Origin: Ornithinimicrobium sp. CNJ-824
Lineage (GTDB): Bacteria; Actinomycetota; Actinomycetes; Actinomycetales; Dermatophilaceae
NCBI RefSeq assembly: GCF_001942405.1
Contig: NZ_MKKA01000033.1
Location: forward strand, 141,844 to 205,843
Reading direction: 5' to 3'
Length of the DNA: 64,000 nucleotides
In this document: piece after piece, positions 10,788 through 20,047 of the stretch
Layout: each line of letters starts with the position of its first letter
Numbering within the stretch: the first letter of the stretch is position 1
Program-made: the position numbers and the translations under genes
Notes under the pieces: model-generated
Database searches by the model: none
What the model was told of the DNA's origin: nothing
The model's input: the letters and a program-made list of their open reading frames with translations, nothing else

Positions 10788-10820
10788 GGCCGACCGGGGC
10801 GACCGGCGGCGTCGGGCCGG

Positions 10821-11923
10821 TCAGCCGCGTGCGCCGGAGTGCCGGTGGCTCACGCCCCGCAGGATGACCTTGTCCGGCGCGGCCATCGTGCGCACGTCCG
10901 CACGCGGGTCCTCGCGGTAGACGACCAGGTCGGCCGACTCGCCCTCCTCGATGCCCGGGCGGCCCAGCCAGGCGCGGGCGGACCAGGTGGCCGCCCCGAT
11001 GGCCTCGAGGGCGGTCATCCCGGTCCGGGTCAGCGCCTCCACCTCCTGGGCCACCAGCCGTGGGGCAGCTGCCCGCCGGCGTCGGTGCCCACGTAGACGG
11101 GGATGCCCGCCTCCCGGGCCTTGGCGACCGTCTCGTAGCGTCGCTCGTAGAGGTCCATCATGTGGTCGGCGTAGGTGGGGAACTTGCCCCGTCCCGCCTC
11201 GGCGAACGCCGGGAAGTTGTCGATGTTGACCAGGGTCGGGACGATCGCGATCTGCTGCCGGGCGAAGGTCTCGATCGTCTCGTCGGTCAGACCCGTCGCG
11301 TGCTCGATGCAGTCGGTCCCGGCGGCGGCGAAGTCGACGAGGGACTGCTCCCCGAAGCAGTGCGCCGTGACGCGTGCCCCCTCCTCGTGGGCCGCGGCGA
11401 TCGCCTCGGTCAGGACGTCGACCGGCCAGCACACGCCGAGGTCGCCCGTCTCGCGGTCGATCCAGTCGCCGACCAGCTTGACCCACCCGTCGCCGTTGCG
11501 GGCCTCCTGCCGCACGTACTCGACCAGGTCCTCGGGCTCGATCTCCCAGGCGAAGTTCCTCAGGTAGCGCCTGGTGCGCGCGATGTGCCGGCCCGCACGG
11601 ATCAGGCGCGGCAGGTCCTCGCGCTCCTGGACCCACCGCGTGTCGGCCGGGCTGCCGGCGTCCCGCAGCAGCAGGGCCCCGGCGTCCCTCTCCGCGAGCG
11701 CGTGCTCCTCGGCGCGGGCATCGTCCACGGCGCCGTGCGCCTCGAGCCCGACGTGGCAGTGCGCGTCGACGAGCCCGGGGACGGCATACCCGTGCACCGT
11801 CTCCACGTCGCCGCCGGTGGGCGCGCTCAGGCTGAACCGCCCGTCGACCACCCAGACCTCGTCCAGCACCTCCTCGGGTCCGACCAGGACCTGGCCCTTG
11901 ACGTGCAGCACCGGTGAACTCAT
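10821..11923 (-). pseudogene. Metal-dependent amidohydrolase (imidazolonepropionase-like), single frameshift
   Basis: An amidohydrolase-superfamily enzyme of about 365 residues when the break is repaired. Metal ligands: the HxH motif in GLVDAHCHVGLE, the Lys in WVKLVGDWID, His in VTAHCFGEQ and CIEHATGLTDE, and the final Asp in VYVGTDAGGQLPHG. The reading frame breaks near 11060, just after GGQLPHG; the rest (LVAQEVEALTRTGMTALEA ... KVILRGVSHRHSGARG) is in another frame and one added base reconnects it. Substrate unknown; relatives include hydrolases of small peptides and cyclic amides. It ends 34 bases from the aceB stop, convergently. Confidence 0.82.
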
Positions 11924-11998
11924 CTGCGCCTCGCCTCCTCGCGGGTATGCCGTGCGGTCAGGCTATCGGTGCACCCGGCCCGGGTAGACTGGACCCTC

Positions 11999-12697
11999 GT
12001 GCCCGGACCCCACCAGCCCGCCCAGCCGCCGCCCTCCCGTGCCTCCCTGGAGGTCCCGCGGGTCGACCTGGGGGAGCTGATCCGCGACGCGGCGGAGGGT
12101 CGCTTCCCGGCGGCGGACGGCGGCTTCTCCCGGTCGACGCCCTGGGTGCCGGGGGTCGAGGCCGCGGTCGCCCTGACCGGCCACGCGGTGATGGTGGTGG
12201 ACGAGCACGTCACCGACGGTCAGCTGGCCGCCCTGGGCGTCCACGGGTTCGGCGGTGCGCACGACCCTCGCGTCGCCGTCGCCCTGGCCGGCGACGGGCC
12301 GATCAACGTGCTCGACGTGCTCCTGGTGGGCCGGGGCACCGGTCGGGGCGGTCCCCTGGTGCACCGGCCCGACCTCGCCGAGACCGACCGGGCCGTCCAT
12401 GCGGGCGAGTGGCGCGACCATGTGGACGTCTACGGACTTCCGGACCCCGCGAGCACGGCGCTGGCGACCCTGTCCCTGGGGATCGGCGGGCTGCCCGAGG
12501 TCGGCATCCAGGCGCAGGGCGGTGATGCCGACGTCCTCCTGGAGGGCATCCTCGGCCGGCTGCCCGCCGGGGATGTCCTCGTGGCCTCCGTCACGCCGGG
12601 CAACGCCCGCTCGCTGCGGTTCTTCCTGCGGCACGGGTTCGTACCGCTGGGCAGCGAGCAGCTGTGGAAGCCGTCGCGCCTGCGGCCCGTGGTCTAG
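11999..12697 (+). CDS. Putative GNAT-like acetyltransferase
   Basis: A 232-residue protein. The C-terminal part (VLVASVTPGNARSLRFFLRHGFVPLGSEQL) resembles the last motif of GNAT N-acetyltransferases, where N-x-x-S/A and FYxxxGF contact the partner substrate. The first 150 residues show no family I recognise with certainty. The GTG at 11999 follows TAGACT by 8 bases, a leaderless-type start. The stop overlaps that of the downstream convergent glycosylase gene by 4 bases. Substrate unknown. Confidence 0.65.
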   Translation: MPGPHQPAQPPPSRASLEVPRVDLGELIRDAAEGRFPAADGGFSRSTPWVPGVEAAVALTGHAVMVVDEHVTDGQLAALGVHGFGGAHDPRVAVALAGDGPINVLDVLLVGRGTGRGGPLVHRPDLAETDRAVHAGEWRDHVDVYGLPDPASTALATLSLGIGGLPEVGIQAQGGDADVLLEGILGRLPAGDVLVASVTPGNARSLRFFLRHGFVPLGSEQLWKPSRLRPVV

Positions 12698-13275
12698 GCG
12701 GGGAGGACCCCCGCGGCCCGGGCGGCCCGCGCGTAGGCGGTGGCGAGCGTGTCCACCGTCTCGTGGGCGTTGAGCCCGCTGGGGTTGGGCACCACCCACA
12801 GCTGCGCCCCCTCGAGGTCCTCCGGCTGCCGGCCGACGACCGCCCGGCGTTCGCCGAAGGCGGTCCGGTAGGCGGTGATGCCCGCGACCGCCACGACGAC
12901 GGGCGGCGCGCGCCGGACGAGCGCACGGAGCCGGGCGCCGCCCTCCCGCAGCTCGGACGCCGTCAGCTCGTCGGCCCGGGCGGTGGCGCGGCGGACGAGG
13001 TTGGTGATCCCCAGCCCTCGACGGAGCAGGGTCTCGCGCTGGGCGTCGTCCAGGCCGGCGGCGGGGTCGACCGGCCCGGGCAGGATCCCCGCCCGGTGCA
13101 GCGCCGGGTAGAACCGGTTGCCGGGGTGGGCGAAGTGCGTCTGCGTGGCCGCGGTCCACAGTCCCGGGTTGATGCCCACGAAGAGCAGCCGTACGCGACC
13201 GTCGGACGGCAGCAGGTCGGGGACCTCGGCGTCCCGGAAGCCCTCCAGCTCGGCGCGGGTGAACCGTCGGGTCAT
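12694..13275 (-). CDS. mug: Mismatch-specific uracil-DNA glycosylase (Mug/TDG family)
   Basis: A 193-residue uracil-DNA glycosylase of the Mug/TDG type, which removes U or T mispaired with G. The catalytic motif I is FVGINPGLWTAATQTHFAHP and the second conserved loop is VVPNPSGLNAHE. Length is slightly above E. coli Mug (168). The ATG overlaps the stop of the upstream protease gene (ATGA), so both may share a transcript. No iron-sulfur cysteines are seen, which argues against family 4/5 enzymes. Confidence 0.9.
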   Translation of the reverse strand: MTRRFTRAELEGFRDAEVPDLLPSDGRVRLLFVGINPGLWTAATQTHFAHPGNRFYPALHRAGILPGPVDPAAGLDDAQRETLLRRGLGITNLVRRATARADELTASELREGGARLRALVRRAPPVVVAVAGITAYRTAFGERRAVVGRQPEDLEGAQLWVVPNPSGLNAHETVDTLATAYARAARAAGVLPA

Positions 13276-14423
13276 CCGACCGGCACCCCCACGCCGGCCC
13301 ACGCGGCCTGCAGGGCCCGCGTCACCTCCTCGCCCTCGGCCCTGTCGCCGTAGCGTCGCCGGGCCGCGGCGAGGGTCGCGTCCGCGAACCGGACGAAGTC
13401 CACGTCGCGCGGCACGAGGCCCCGCGTCGTCATGGTGTCGTACCAGACCTGCCCCGCCCGTTCCCAGGAGTGACCGCCCAGGGCGGTGGCGAACAGGTGG
13501 AACGCCTTGTTGGGGATCCCCGAGTTGACGTGCACGCCACCGTTGTCGTTGTCGGCGTCGTGCGGCAGCACGACGTAGTCGTCCATGTGCGCCGGCTGCG
13601 GGTCGCGGCCCAGGACCGGGTCGTCGTAGGCGCTGCCCGGTGCGGCCATCGACCGCAGCGCCACCCCCTGGACCCGGTCGGTGAACAGCTCGGCGCCGAT
13701 GAGCCAGTCCGCCTCGTCCACGGTCTGACCCCGCACCCACTGCCGGACCAGCGAGCCCCAGACGTCGGAGGCGGACTCGTTGAGCGCGCCCGGCTGGCCC
13801 ACGTAGGTCAGACCGGCGGTGTACTGCGTGAGCCCGTGGGCCAGCTCGTGGGCGACGACGTCGACGCTGCGGGTGAACCGGTCGAAGTAGACCCCGTCGC
13901 CGTCGCCGAAGACCATCTGCCGACCGTCCCAGAAGGCGTTGTCGTAGTCGCGCGCGTAGTGCACGGTGGCCACGAGCGGCAGACCGCGGCCGTCCAGGGA
14001 GTCCCGGTCGTAGACGTCGGCGAGGAGCTGCCAGGTCGCGCCCAGCCCGTCGTACGCCTCGTCCACCGAGACGTCCCCGGAGGGGTCCTCACCCTCGGAC
14101 CGCACGAGCGTCCCGGGCAGGGACGTGCCGTGCCCCGCGTCGTGCACCGACCGTCGGGGCGTCGCCGCCGCGGGCACCCCGGCGGGAACGGCGTCGGTGG
14201 CCGGCGCGGTGGGCGCAGCCCGTTGCTGGAGCGGGCTGGTGATGATGCCCTGACCGGCCGGGGGGTGTCCCCCGGGCCACCGGGTGGCCAGGACCTCGCG
14301 CCGGTGGCGGACCTGCGTGCTGTCCCGCAGGGTGAACTCCACGGCCGGTCGCATCCCGGGCTCGGCCGCCAGGAGCCGTTGCAGCACGTGGGGCGGGATG
14401 ATCGAGCAGCGCGGGAACGACAT
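13272..14423 (-). CDS. M4-family neutral metalloprotease (protealysin-like)
   Basis: A 383-residue thermolysin-family zinc protease. The active site HELAH is at residues 192-196, the third ligand Glu in GALNESASDVWGS, and the catalytic His in GGVHVNSGIPNKAF. There is no signal peptide. The N-terminus CSIIPPHVLQRL is the conserved PPHxL precursor motif of protealysins, a subgroup with a short propeptide often lacking a classical export signal. Residues 60-110 are a Pro/Ala-rich linker. It overlaps the downstream mug gene by 4 bases. Confidence 0.92.
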   Translation of the reverse strand: MSFPRCSIIPPHVLQRLLAAEPGMRPAVEFTLRDSTQVRHRREVLATRWPGGHPPAGQGIITSPLQQRAAPTAPATDAVPAGVPAAATPRRSVHDAGHGTSLPGTLVRSEGEDPSGDVSVDEAYDGLGATWQLLADVYDRDSLDGRGLPLVATVHYARDYDNAFWDGRQMVFGDGDGVYFDRFTRSVDVVAHELAHGLTQYTAGLTYVGQPGALNESASDVWGSLVRQWVRGQTVDEADWLIGAELFTDRVQGVALRSMAAPGSAYDDPVLGRDPQPAHMDDYVVLPHDADNDNGGVHVNSGIPNKAFHLFATALGGHSWERAGQVWYDTMTTRGLVPRDVDFVRFADATLAAARRRYGDRAEGEEVTRALQAAWAGVGVPVG

Positions 14424-14473
14424 ACCCGCACCCTGGCACGGCGCACCGACACCCCGCCGGTGGGACGGAGCGC

Positions 14474-15505
14474 TCAGCCCTCGGCGAGGAGCTCGCGGAC
14501 CCGGGGGGCGACCTGGGTGCCGTAGAGCTCGATGGAGCGCATCAGCTGCCCGTGCGGCATCGGCCCGTTGGCGTACTTGAGGTCGAACCTCGACAGACCC
14601 AGGGACCGGACGGTCGCGGCGATCTTGCGGGCGACCGTCTCCGGGGAACCGACGTAGAGCGCGCCCTGCGCGATCTCCGCGCGGTAGTCCTGCGGGGTCA
14701 GCGGGCCCCACCCGCGCTCGGCCCCGATGCGGTCACGGTTGGCCTTGAAGTGCGGGTAGAGCTGCGTCGCGGCCAGCTCGTCGGTCTCGGCGACGTGGCC
14801 GGGCGAGTGCACCGCGACCGGCAGGACGGGGCCTCCGCCGTCGGCGAGGAGGCGTCGGTAGAGGTCGGCGAAGGGAGCGAACCGCTCGGCGGGTCCGCCG
14901 ATGACCGCCAGCATGAGCGGGAGCCGGTAGGAGGCGGCCCGGACGACGCTCTGCGGCGAGCCGCCCACCGCGATCCAGGTGGCCAGCCGGCCGGACCCGG
15001 TGCGGGGCCAGACCTCCTGCTGCACCAGGGGCGGGCGAGTCGTGCCCTCCCAGCTCACCGGCCGCTCCTCGAGGAGACGGCTGAACAGGTCGAGCTTCTC
15101 GCTGAACAGCGTCTCGTAGTCCCGCAGGTCGTACCCGAACAGCGGGAACGACTCGGTGAACGACCCCCGCCCCAGGACGACCTCGGCGCGCCCGCCGGAC
15201 AGGGCGTCGATCGTGGAGAACCGTTCGAAGACCCGGATCGGGTCGTCGGAGCTGAGCACGGTCACCGCCGAGCCGAGGCGGATCCGCGTGGTCCTGGTCG
15301 CCAGGCCGGCCAGCACCACGTCCGGGGCGCTCACCGCGAAGTCCGGCCGGTGGTGCTCGCCCACCCCGAGGGCGTCGACCCCGACCTCGTCGGCCAGCAC
15401 CCCCTGCTCGACGACGTGGCGCAGCACCTGCGCCGCCGTCTCGGGCGTGCCGTCCTCGCGCACGCTGACGTCGCCGAAGGTGTCCAGCCCCAGCTCCACG
15501 GTCAT
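14474..15505 (-). CDS. LLM-class flavin-dependent oxidoreductase
   Basis: A 343-residue luciferase-like (TIM-barrel) oxidoreductase using FMN or F420. Typical blocks: LGVGEHHRPDFAVSAPDVVL, TRTTRIRLGSAVTVLSSDDP, RVFERFSTIDALSGGRAEVVLGRG and LYVGSPETVARKI. Such enzymes act on diverse organic substrates; the actual one cannot be read from sequence. The cofC gene in this window shows that F420 is made. A short inverted repeat, GTTGA-N4-TCAAC, lies just upstream and may be the binding site of a regulator. Confidence 0.92.
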   Translation of the reverse strand: MTVELGLDTFGDVSVREDGTPETAAQVLRHVVEQGVLADEVGVDALGVGEHHRPDFAVSAPDVVLAGLATRTTRIRLGSAVTVLSSDDPIRVFERFSTIDALSGGRAEVVLGRGSFTESFPLFGYDLRDYETLFSEKLDLFSRLLEERPVSWEGTTRPPLVQQEVWPRTGSGRLATWIAVGGSPQSVVRAASYRLPLMLAVIGGPAERFAPFADLYRRLLADGGGPVLPVAVHSPGHVAETDELAATQLYPHFKANRDRIGAERGWGPLTPQDYRAEIAQGALYVGSPETVARKIAATVRSLGLSRFDLKYANGPMPHGQLMRSIELYGTQVAPRVRELLAEG

Positions 15506-15527
15506 CCCGGGTCCTCCTCCATCGTTT

Positions 15528-15541
15528 GTTGAACCGTCAAC
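15528..15541. promoter_or_regulatory. Inverted repeat upstream of LLM oxidoreductase
   Basis: GTTGAACCGTCAAC is a perfect 5-bp inverted repeat with a 4-base centre, 23 bases before the LLM oxidoreductase start. Short TTGA/TCAA dyads are typical of MarR- or HxlR-type redox regulators. No regulator gene is adjacent, so the partner is unknown. Confidence 0.4.
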
Positions 15542-15568
15542 GATATGAGGAGCCGGACTGTTCCCCGG

Positions 15569-17212
15569 CTACTTCTTGCCCCCGTCCAGGAACTTCTCGA
15601 AGCCGGGAGGCAGCTTGAGCCCCGCGAGGTCGTCGGCGGAGGGGTCGGCCTGCCCCTCCCCCATGCCCGGGGCGCCCGCGCCGAAGGCGTTCTCGAAGGA
15701 CGCCGTCCGGGCCTCCTGCGCCTTCCGGGCCGCCTCCTGCTCCTGCTGGGCCCGCTTGGCCGGGTTGCCGGACTTGCCCTTCTTCTTCTTCGGGGCCGGC
15801 TTGCCCCGCCTGCCGCCGCCGGGGCCACCCGCTCCCGGCATCCCGGGCATCCCGGGGATGCCGCCGCCCTTCTTGAGCTGACGCATCATCTTCTGCGCCT
15901 CGCCGAAGCGCTCCAGCAGCTGGTTGACCTCCGAGACCGAGGTGCCCGAACCGCGGGCGATCCGGGCCCGGCGGGAGCCGTTGATCTGCTTGGGGTGGTT
16001 GCGCTCGAACGGGGTCATCGACCGGACCATCGCCTCGACCCGGTCGAACTCGCGCTCGTCGAGGGAGTCGAGCTGGGCCCGCATGCCCTGCATGCCCGGC
16101 ATCATCCCGAGCATCTGCTTGAGCGACCCCATGCGCTTGATGGCGGCCATCTGGTCCAGGAAGTCGTCGAACGTGAAGTCCTCGTCGGAGAGGAACTTGC
16201 GCGTCATCTCCTTGGCCTGGACCTGGTCGAACGCGCGCTCGGCCTGCTCGATGAGGGTGAGCACGTCCCCCATGTCGAGGATGCGCGAGGCCATCCGGTC
16301 GGGGTGGAACAGCTCGATGTCCTTGACGCCCTCACCGGTGGAGGCGAACAGGATCGGCTGCCCGGTCACGGTCGCGACCGACAGGGCCGCGCCACCCCGG
16401 GCGTCGCCGTCGAGCTTGGTCAGCACGGACCCGGTGATGCCGACGCCGTCGGAGAAGGCCTTGGCCGTCTCGACCGCGGCCTGACCGATCATCGCGTCGA
16501 TGACGAACAGCACCTCGTGGGCGTTGGTCTCGATCCGGATGTCGCTGGCCTGACGCATGAGGTCGACGTCGATGGACAGACGCCCCGCGGTGTCGATGAT
16601 GACGACGTCGTTGCCCTTGCGCCGGGCCTCCTCGACGCCGTCCACCGCCACGTCGACGGGGTCCCCGAAGGAGCGGGTCCCCTCCCCGCTCGCCAGCGCG
16701 GCGTCGTGGCCGTGGACGTTGCCCCGCTCCGGGGCGAACACCGGGACCCCGGCCCGCTGCCCGACGACCTCGAGCTGGGTGACGGCGTTGGGGCGCTGCA
16801 GGTCGGCGGCCACGAGCATGGGCGTGTGCCCCTGGTCGGCCAGCCACCGGCCGAGCTTCCCGGCGAAGGTCGTCTTGCCCGAGCCCTGCAGCCCGGCCAG
16901 CATGATCACCGTCGGGGGGTTCTTGGCCAGCCGCAGCCGGCGGGTCTCCCCGCCGAGGATCCCGGCCAGCTCCTCGTTGACGATCTTGACGACCTGCTGG
17001 GCCGGGTTGAGCGCCTGGTGCACCTCCGTCCCGAGGGCCCGCTCACGGATCCGCCCCGTGAACTGCTTGACCACCGGCAGCGCGACGTCGGCGTCCAGCA
17101 GCGCGATCCGGATGTCCCGGATCGTCGCGTTGAGGTCGGACTCGGTGACGGTGCCCTTGCGCTTGAGGTTCTTGAAGGTCAGCGTCAGTCGGTCGGAGAG
17201 GGAGTTGAACAC
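15569..17212 (-). CDS. ffh: Signal recognition particle protein Ffh (SRP54)
   Basis: A 547-residue SRP GTPase that binds signal sequences of nascent membrane proteins and docks with FtsY. N domain at 1-95; G domain with GLQGSGKTTFAGKLG (P-loop), VAADLQRPNAVTQLEVV, IIDTAGRLSID and LTKLDGDARGG; M domain with methionine-rich helices (MGSLKQMLGMMPGMQGMR) and the SRP-RNA-binding SRRARIARGSG. A long, disordered Gly/Pro/Lys-rich C-terminal tail follows. The paired GTPase ftsY lies upstream on the same strand, beyond the opposite-strand DUF2236 gene. Confidence 0.98.
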   Translation of the reverse strand: MFNSLSDRLTLTFKNLKRKGTVTESDLNATIRDIRIALLDADVALPVVKQFTGRIRERALGTEVHQALNPAQQVVKIVNEELAGILGGETRRLRLAKNPPTVIMLAGLQGSGKTTFAGKLGRWLADQGHTPMLVAADLQRPNAVTQLEVVGQRAGVPVFAPERGNVHGHDAALASGEGTRSFGDPVDVAVDGVEEARRKGNDVVIIDTAGRLSIDVDLMRQASDIRIETNAHEVLFVIDAMIGQAAVETAKAFSDGVGITGSVLTKLDGDARGGAALSVATVTGQPILFASTGEGVKDIELFHPDRMASRILDMGDVLTLIEQAERAFDQVQAKEMTRKFLSDEDFTFDDFLDQMAAIKRMGSLKQMLGMMPGMQGMRAQLDSLDEREFDRVEAMVRSMTPFERNHPKQINGSRRARIARGSGTSVSEVNQLLERFGEAQKMMRQLKKGGGIPGMPGMPGAGGPGGGRRGKPAPKKKKGKSGNPAKRAQQEQEAARKAQEARTASFENAFGAGAPGMGEGQADPSADDLAGLKLPPGFEKFLDGGKK

Positions 17213-17304
17213 CCCGCAAGGATACGTGCGGCCGGGCCGGCCCCGGGGACCACCGCCCGACGGGACGGCTGAGGCGGGCTCCCGGCCCGCGCCATACTGG
17301 CGGC

Positions 17305-18240
17305 GTGGACCACCTGCCCTCCGCGCTCGAACCAGCCCGCCGCCGGCTGGCGAGGGCCCTGCGCGACCGGGTCGCCGGGCCGGACGCCGAGCGACGTGCG
17401 CAGGCGATCTGGCTGGCGCCGGGACCCCGTCGCTTCGCGCCCGACGACCCGATCTGCCGGGTCCAGGGGCACGCCGCGATGTATGTCGGCGGGATCCGGG
17501 CGCTGCTGCTGCAGTCGCTGCATCCGCTGGCCATGGCCGGCGTCGGGGAGCACTCCGGCTACCGCGGCGACCCGTGGGGGCGGCTGCAGCGCACGAGCGA
17601 GTTCCTCGCGGCGACGACCTTCGGCCCCGTGGAGCTGGCCGACCGCGTGGTCGAGCGGATCAACCGCGTGCACACCACCGTCGCCGGGACGGCCCCGGAC
17701 GGGCGGCCGTACGCGGCCACGGACCCGCACCTGCTGCGGTGGGTGCACGTCGCCGAGATCGACAGCTTCCTCGTCGCCCACCAGCGTTACGCGCGTCGCC
17801 CGCTGACCCCCGCGGAGGCCGACCGCTACGTCGCCCAGGCCGGGAGCGTCGCCGCCCGCCTGGGCGTGGTCGACCCGCCGACGACGACGGCGCAGCTGCG
17901 GGCCGAGCTCGACCGTTTCCGCCCCGAGCTGCGCACCACGGCGGGGGCGCGCGACGTGGCGCGCTTCCTGCTGGCCGAGCCACCGCTGCCGTGGCCGGCA
18001 CGTCCAGGCTTCTGGATGCTGGCCGCCGGGGCGGTGGAGCTGCTGCCGCCGTACGCCCGCGGGATGCTCGACCTGCATCTGCCCGGGCCGCTGCGCCGGG
18101 CGGACGACCTGGTGCTGGGACTCGTCGCCGCGCCCCTGGGCCGGCTGGGCACGGCCGCGGTCCGGTGGGCGCTCGGGGACCCGACAGACCCCCGCAACCG
18201 GGCGGGCAGCTCGCAGGTCCCGGCCGGCTCGCGGTCCTGA
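17305..18240 (+). CDS. DUF2236 (oxygenase MpaB-like) family protein
   Basis: A 311-residue member of the DUF2236 family, which includes rubber oxygenase Lcp and fungal MpaB. Family features: QGHAAMYVGGIRALLLQSLHPLAMAGV, FLAATTFG, and LRWVHVAEIDSFLVAHQRY with the conserved His region thought to bind haem. Physiological substrate unknown. The gene is inserted on the opposite strand between ffh and ftsY. The GTG at 17305 follows CATACT by 6 bases, a leaderless-type start; no Shine-Dalgarno is visible. Confidence 0.87.
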   Translation: MDHLPSALEPARRRLARALRDRVAGPDAERRAQAIWLAPGPRRFAPDDPICRVQGHAAMYVGGIRALLLQSLHPLAMAGVGEHSGYRGDPWGRLQRTSEFLAATTFGPVELADRVVERINRVHTTVAGTAPDGRPYAATDPHLLRWVHVAEIDSFLVAHQRYARRPLTPAEADRYVAQAGSVAARLGVVDPPTTTAQLRAELDRFRPELRTTAGARDVARFLLAEPPLPWPARPGFWMLAAGAVELLPPYARGMLDLHLPGPLRRADDLVLGLVAAPLGRLGTAAVRWALGDPTDPRNRAGSSQVPAGSRS

Positions 18241-18321
18241 GGGGTCTCAGCCGACGATCACCTCGGTCGGCCTCCGCCACCGGCTCCGGTCCTCGCCGCG
18301 CTGCGGGTCCTCGCCGGTGCG

Positions 18322-19512
18322 TCAGCCGACGATGGCGCTGACGAAGGCCTCCGGGTCGAAGGGTGCCAGGTCGTCCGGTCCCTCGCCGAGGCCGATGAGC
18401 TTGACGGGGACGCCGAGCTTGCGCTGGACGTTGACGACGATGCCGCCCTTGGCGGTGCCGTCCATCTTGGTCAGCACGATGCCGGTGATGGCCACCTCCC
18501 GGGCGAACTCCTCGGCCTGGCGCATGCCGTTCTGCCCCGTCGTGGCGTCCAGGACGAGCAGGACCTCGCCCACGGGGGCCAGCTTCTCGACCACCCGCTT
18601 GATCTTGCCGAGCTCGTCCATCAGCCCACGCTTGGTGTGCAGGCGGCCGGCCGTGTCGACGATGACGACGTCGGACTCCATCTCGATGCCGGCCTTCGTC
18701 GCCTCGTAGGCCACCGAGGCGGGGTCCGCACCCTCCTGGTCGGAGCGGACCGCCGGGACGCCGACCCGCTCGCCCCAGGTCTGCAGCTGGTCGGCGGCGG
18801 CGGCCCGGAACGTGTCGGCCGCCCCCAGGAGCACGTCCTTGTCCTCGGCCACCAGGACGCGCGCGAGCTTGCCGACGGTGGTGGTCTTGCCCGTGCCGTT
18901 GACCCCGACGACGAGGATCACGGCCGGAAGGCCGTCCGTGCGGCTGGCGGCGATCCGCCGGTCCATGCTCGGGTCGACGAGGGCCAGGAGGTCGTCGTGC
19001 AGCCACTGCTTGACCTGGACGGGGTCCGAGGTCCCGTCCACCGCCACCTGACGGCGCAGCGAGGCCACCAGCTCCTCGGTGGCCTCCACGCCCAGGTCGG
19101 AGGCCAGCAGGGTGTCCTCGACCTCCTCCCAGTCCTCCTCGCCGAGCCCTCCGCGGGACAGCAGGGCGAGCAGGGCGTTGCCGATGGCCGTGTTGGACCT
19201 CGCCAGCCGGGCCCGCAGCCGCTGCAGGCGGCCCCGGGCCGACTCGGGCCGTTCGAGGGTCGGCGCGGCGGGGCCCGCCCCGGGCTCCACCGCGACACCG
19301 CCACCGCGGTCCTCCACCTCGGTGCCGGCGGGCGGCTCCTCGGTGAGGACGTCCCCCTCGGTGCGCCGCTCGCCCGCACGCCCCGGCGTGCGGGGCAGGG
19401 TCGTGGACCTTCCCCCGCGGCCACGGACCAGCGCCACCAGCGCGACGAGCGCGCCGATGACGACGACGCTGACGAGGGTCAGGATCTCCCAGAGCTCATT
19501 GATCGGTCCCAC
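18322..19512 (-). CDS. ftsY: Signal recognition particle receptor FtsY
   Basis: A 396-residue SRP receptor GTPase. An N-terminal membrane helix (ILTLVSVVVIGALVALVALV) replaces the simple amphipathic tether, followed by a charged linker (residues 30-95) and the NG domain with GVNGTGKTTTVGKLARVL, GAADTFRAAAADQLQ, VIVDTAGRLHTKRGLM and LTKMDGTAKGG. Start taken as the GTG at 19512 (VGPINELWEIL). It is transcribed downstream of smc as in most actinobacteria, with a small membrane protein gene between. Confidence 0.97.
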   Translation of the reverse strand: MGPINELWEILTLVSVVVIGALVALVALVRGRGGRSTTLPRTPGRAGERRTEGDVLTEEPPAGTEVEDRGGGVAVEPGAGPAAPTLERPESARGRLQRLRARLARSNTAIGNALLALLSRGGLGEEDWEEVEDTLLASDLGVEATEELVASLRRQVAVDGTSDPVQVKQWLHDDLLALVDPSMDRRIAASRTDGLPAVILVVGVNGTGKTTTVGKLARVLVAEDKDVLLGAADTFRAAAADQLQTWGERVGVPAVRSDQEGADPASVAYEATKAGIEMESDVVIVDTAGRLHTKRGLMDELGKIKRVVEKLAPVGEVLLVLDATTGQNGMRQAEEFAREVAITGIVLTKMDGTAKGGIVVNVQRKLGVPVKLIGLGEGPDDLAPFDPEAFVSAIVG

Positions 19513-19581
19513 CCGGCCAGTCTCCCAGACGCCGGGCCGCCGACCGAACGGCACCGACGGGCGGCGCCGAGGTCCCGACCG

Positions 19582-19905
19582 TCAGCTGGCGGGACGCAGG
19601 CGGTCGTCGTCCTCGCGGTCCGACCCGTCCGACGACCCGCGGGCCGGGGCCTGACGGGCGGTGCGGACCTCGCGCTCGCCGACCCGGGACCGGAGGGCCT
19701 GGGTCCGCTGCGAGGCGGACCCGGCGAGCTGCTCGCTGCGGGTGACCACCTTCTGGCCGGTGCGCCGCGCACCGGCGAGCAGCTCCTCGCCCTCGGGCGT
19801 CCAGAACTCGCCCCGGCCCTCCCGACGGGCCTCGAGCATGACGTAGCCGACGACCCCGGCGCCGAGGGCGACGCACATGAGCATGGCGAGGACGAGAGCG
19901 AACAT
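19582..19905 (-). CDS. Small single-pass membrane protein
   Basis: A 107-residue protein with one N-terminal membrane helix (MFALVLAMLMCVALGAGVVG) and a charged cytosolic part rich in Arg/Ser/Gln (GEELLAGARRTGQKV, LAGSASQRTQALRS) that could form a coiled coil. No family recognised. It lies between smc and ftsY on the same strand. Length and codon use support it as real; function unknown. Confidence 0.7.
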   Translation of the reverse strand: MFALVLAMLMCVALGAGVVGYVMLEARREGRGEFWTPEGEELLAGARRTGQKVVTRSEQLAGSASQRTQALRSRVGEREVRTARQAPARGSSDGSDREDDDRLRPAS

Positions 19906-20047
19906 GTCTCCCAGTGTGCCGTGCACGGGGCGGGACGACCCAACCGGCGGCGCGCGTGTCCGCACGCAGGGTGCCGATCGTGACCGGTCTCACAACCGGC
20001 GGCCCGCGGTCCCCGGAGACGGCCGTGCTGCGTCGGGGGCGACCCGT

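Noticed and set aside
10788..10820. Terminator between convergent aceB and the amidohydrolase
   Set aside because: The 33-base gap has only imperfect GACCGG/CCGGTC pairing; not strong enough to call.
18247..18332. Direct repeat TCAGCCGACGAT at the ftsY 3' end and 74 bases away
   Set aside because: A single 12-base repeat without flanking structure; chance or an old small duplication cannot be told apart.
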